Shown: positions 61,901 through 64,000 of the stretch, piece after piece
Layout of the letters: every line of letters begins with the position of its first letter
Position numbering within the stretch: position 1 is the stretch's first letter
Source: Echiichthys vipera
Lineage: Eukaryota; Chordata; Actinopteri; Perciformes; Trachinidae
Reading direction: 5' to 3'
Assembly (NCBI GenBank): GCA_963691815.1
Contig: OY829648.1
Location: 19,686,193 to 19,750,192, forward strand
DNA length: 64,000 nt
Made by a program: the position numbers and the translations under genes
Notes under the pieces: generated by a model
What the model saw: only the letters and a program-made list of their open reading frames with translations
Told to the model about the DNA's origin: nothing
Database searches by the model: none

Positions 61901-63730
61901 TTCTGTTGGAGTCATGTTTACTAAGAAAAAAATACAATTCCCTTTTTAAAATATAAATAACACATTTTAAAGGATTTACGTCCTCTGTAGGAACAAATGG
62001 TCTTGAGTGTGAGAGCCGCAGACAGAGTAAGGAAGGCGGAGAGTATTTAGAGACGAACTAAAACGTTGTCGTCTTTTCATGGGATTTTGTCGACAAGGAA
62101 AATGTATAATTTCACCAGCAATATCCTTATACGTTTAACGCAACATAACACCATGAACTCCCATCTGCTTAACAGCTCAAAGCTTCTGTGTTGCTTCCTG
62201 CAAGCCATAAAAACAAGTGAATGTTACGCTCACATATCCCGCCCACATCATATTTGTTTGGAGGTGAGGCCGTACACAGATCACAGCTGGGACCACTTTA
62301 TCAATTCATAGAATCAGTTCCCAAACATTAAACGGCAGATGTGTTTAAAACAGGCGCATCAAGACTCTGAAAAAGACTTTGTAGAGTCAGAAAGGCTGCG
62401 GTTATTGCTGGATGCAGCACTTTTTGTCAGGAGGAACACAGTTAATTTCAGAGAACACTGCAGTCACATATTTGCCTTAAAGAGGAAAATGCAGCTCAGG
62501 TGGATTCGTTGGTTACACCTGTATTCTGTTTGCACAGAGCTCTTTTCCACATCCTATTTGTTCCACAAACTATTTTTCTTCTCACAAAACTGAAGTGCAA
62601 ATGCTACAATCTTAGTGTATATGGATCTGAATAACTAAGAAGAAGGAGGTCTTATAATTAAAATGTTATCTGACCGCCAGACGTTTGCGAATTTTGTTGT
62701 TGACCAAGTGAGAGTCAACCAGCGGTGAGTTACCTGCCCTGCCTTCTGGTTCCTCGAGTCAGACGTCCCGTACTGTGTCTGTGGGATCAGTAGGCCTACA
62801 GTGGACGAAGCCCTTTGTGTGACTGAATAGAAGAGCTGAAGGGCAGAAACGGTAAAGTGCTACTGCGGACTAGAGGCACCCTGATAAAAAAAATGCTTTT
62901 CAAGCACATAAACACAGACAAGACCAGCAAATGTACAACAAAGAACTGTTCAAAACCCTAAAACAATGACACCGTTTAAAATCATCTCAGGTAAAAAAAT
63001 AAAGGCCAAACTAATTATACAGGTGGTGTCTTTTGTATCCTCAGGACAGACTGGGCTACAGTCTTTGTCAGTGTTCAATCTCTGTGGTGCTACAAGCTGG
63101 TTTAAATATATAATATAAATTTATTATTTGATTGCTTCAGTTGCCAAATTTTCTATTAAAGGGTTTCAATTAAACGTAGAGACACGCAGGTTAAACAAAG
63201 TCTCAAATCTCTCTGGTTTGGAGGTAAATCAAACAGGAAAGACAGTTTGGGGTCGAGGGTCAGGTCAGGGGTACCCACTACATCCGTGCTACATTAGAAT
63301 TATGTTTCTGTTCATACCCTGAGGTTTAGGTCCATCCATTTTCTCATCTACATCCTGTATATTTGGTAAAATGATTCATCTCTCACATCATTCTCAAACA
63401 AAGAAATCACACTCACTTATTCCATATGGACTCAGTAATTTGTTATCCTAAATTAAAACTATGGTGCAAAATAATTTCCACGACCCTGTCAGACCACCGC
63501 CATCCTCTTTCATACGTCTGAATGTTACAAACAGTTATTTTGGAGGAAGACATTTCCTTTACCTTTTGTTCTTGTTAGAGTATCTCGCCAAGGCTCCACT
63601 CTTCTTCCCAGTTCAAACGCAGCAGTGTTTGTCTGCGACACTCGCAACTGAAGCTAAGAAAAAGCAGGACGGGACACGAAGGCCGATCAGGCACCCAAAG
63701 AGAGGCTGAAATGATTCTTCTTGTTAAAAT
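58972..63730. other. Unassigned region, possibly minus-strand 3' UTR or intron
   Basis: No conserved protein, tandem array or clear transposon is seen in 4.7 kb, unusual for this window. A possible minus-strand exon lies at 62734-62835. The rest may be long 3' UTR or intron of a minus-strand gene that begins outside the window. Confidence 0.35.
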
Positions 63731-63814
63731 ATAAAATAAGACAGAGGGGGAACGTCCCTCTGTTCTCCAGAGCGGGTGTCTCCAGTGTAAAGGGACTGTA
63801 GTGATTTTACAGAC

Positions 63815-63820
63815 TTTATT
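63815..63820 (-). promoter_or_regulatory. Minus-strand polyadenylation signal
   Basis: AATAAA on the minus strand, 77 bases after the stop codon of the partial frame at 63897-63990, as expected for a short 3' UTR. Confidence 0.4.
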
Positions 63821-63896
63821 GGTAAAGGCCTGGCCTGCCTCCGTCTCTCCACATCCAGCAGTCGTGTCTTTTAGGCGGGACAGGTTGTGCTGGTTG

Positions 63897-63990
63897 TTAT
63901 GTGCCCATACGTAGACACGTCACCCCGTCGCCCTCCTGGCTCAGTTCTCTGTCCCTGTCGCTGCCCTCGTGTCCTGGGGAGGCCAGCGTC
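63897..63990 (-). CDS. Putative 3'-terminal coding exon, partial, unknown gene
   Basis: Read on the minus strand, the window edge gives GCCCCCACAG, an acceptor-like end, then a frame encoding TLASPGHEGSDRDRELSQEG followed by DGVTCLRMGT and a TAA stop at 63899-63897. One base before the first full codon implies an upstream exon ending in phase. A polyadenylation signal follows at 63815-63820. I do not recognise the protein. Another frame is open nearly as far (ending TTSTTCPA), so the call rests on splice and polyadenylation context and could be wrong. Confidence 0.35.
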
Positions 63991-64000
63991 CTGTGGGGGC

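Overview
The window is vertebrate nuclear DNA, almost certainly from a ray-finned fish. Evidence: multi-exon genes with GT-AG introns, AT-rich intergenic DNA, many long TG/CA microsatellites, fish-type L2/Maui-like and L1/Tx1-like LINE fragments, and short hAT-type elements. Four protein-coding genes on the + strand can be reconstructed exon by exon with every splice phase consistent.

Layout: (1) 1-9 kb: a MITE-like element at the left edge, long dinucleotide repeats and a likely 5' untranslated exon. (2) 9.1-20.6 kb: kank3, 10 coding exons, 985 codons: KN motif, coiled coil, acidic stretch, ankyrin repeats. One intron starts with GC instead of GT. (3) 20.6-26.4 kb: no gene seen; a 25-bp minisatellite and a nested hAT/L1 relic. 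(4) 26.5-29.4 kb: a GTP cyclohydrolase I gene, 6 exons, 224 aa, with a TATA box. A mutated copy of its 3' end lies about 1.46 kb downstream. (5) 31.8-47.4 kb: a class IA PI3-kinase regulatory subunit, pik3r2-like, 11 coding exons, 581 aa. It has the nSH2, iSH2 and cSH2 parts, but the SH3 and RhoGAP-like regions of p85 are replaced by about 190 residues I cannot match to anything. (6) 47-54.9 kb: intergenic, with two terminal-inverted-repeat elements and hints of a minus-strand transcript. (7) 54.9-58.95 kb: ifi30 (GILT), 7 exons, 257 aa. (8) 59-64 kb: mostly unassigned; the last 100 bases look like the 3'-terminal coding exon of a minus-strand gene.

The genes do not form a pathway: kank3 is cytoskeletal/adhesion, gch1 starts tetrahydrobiopterin (and, in fish, pteridine pigment) synthesis, pik3r2 is signalling, ifi30 is lysosomal antigen processing. 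PIK3R2 and IFI30 are also neighbours on human 19p13.1 and KANK3 lies on 19p13.2, so the order looks like an old conserved block. I found no convincing undescribed biological system. The strongest leads are the derived N-terminus of the p85-like protein, the GC-AG intron of kank3, the duplicated gch1 3' end, and several short elements with clear terminal inverted repeats.
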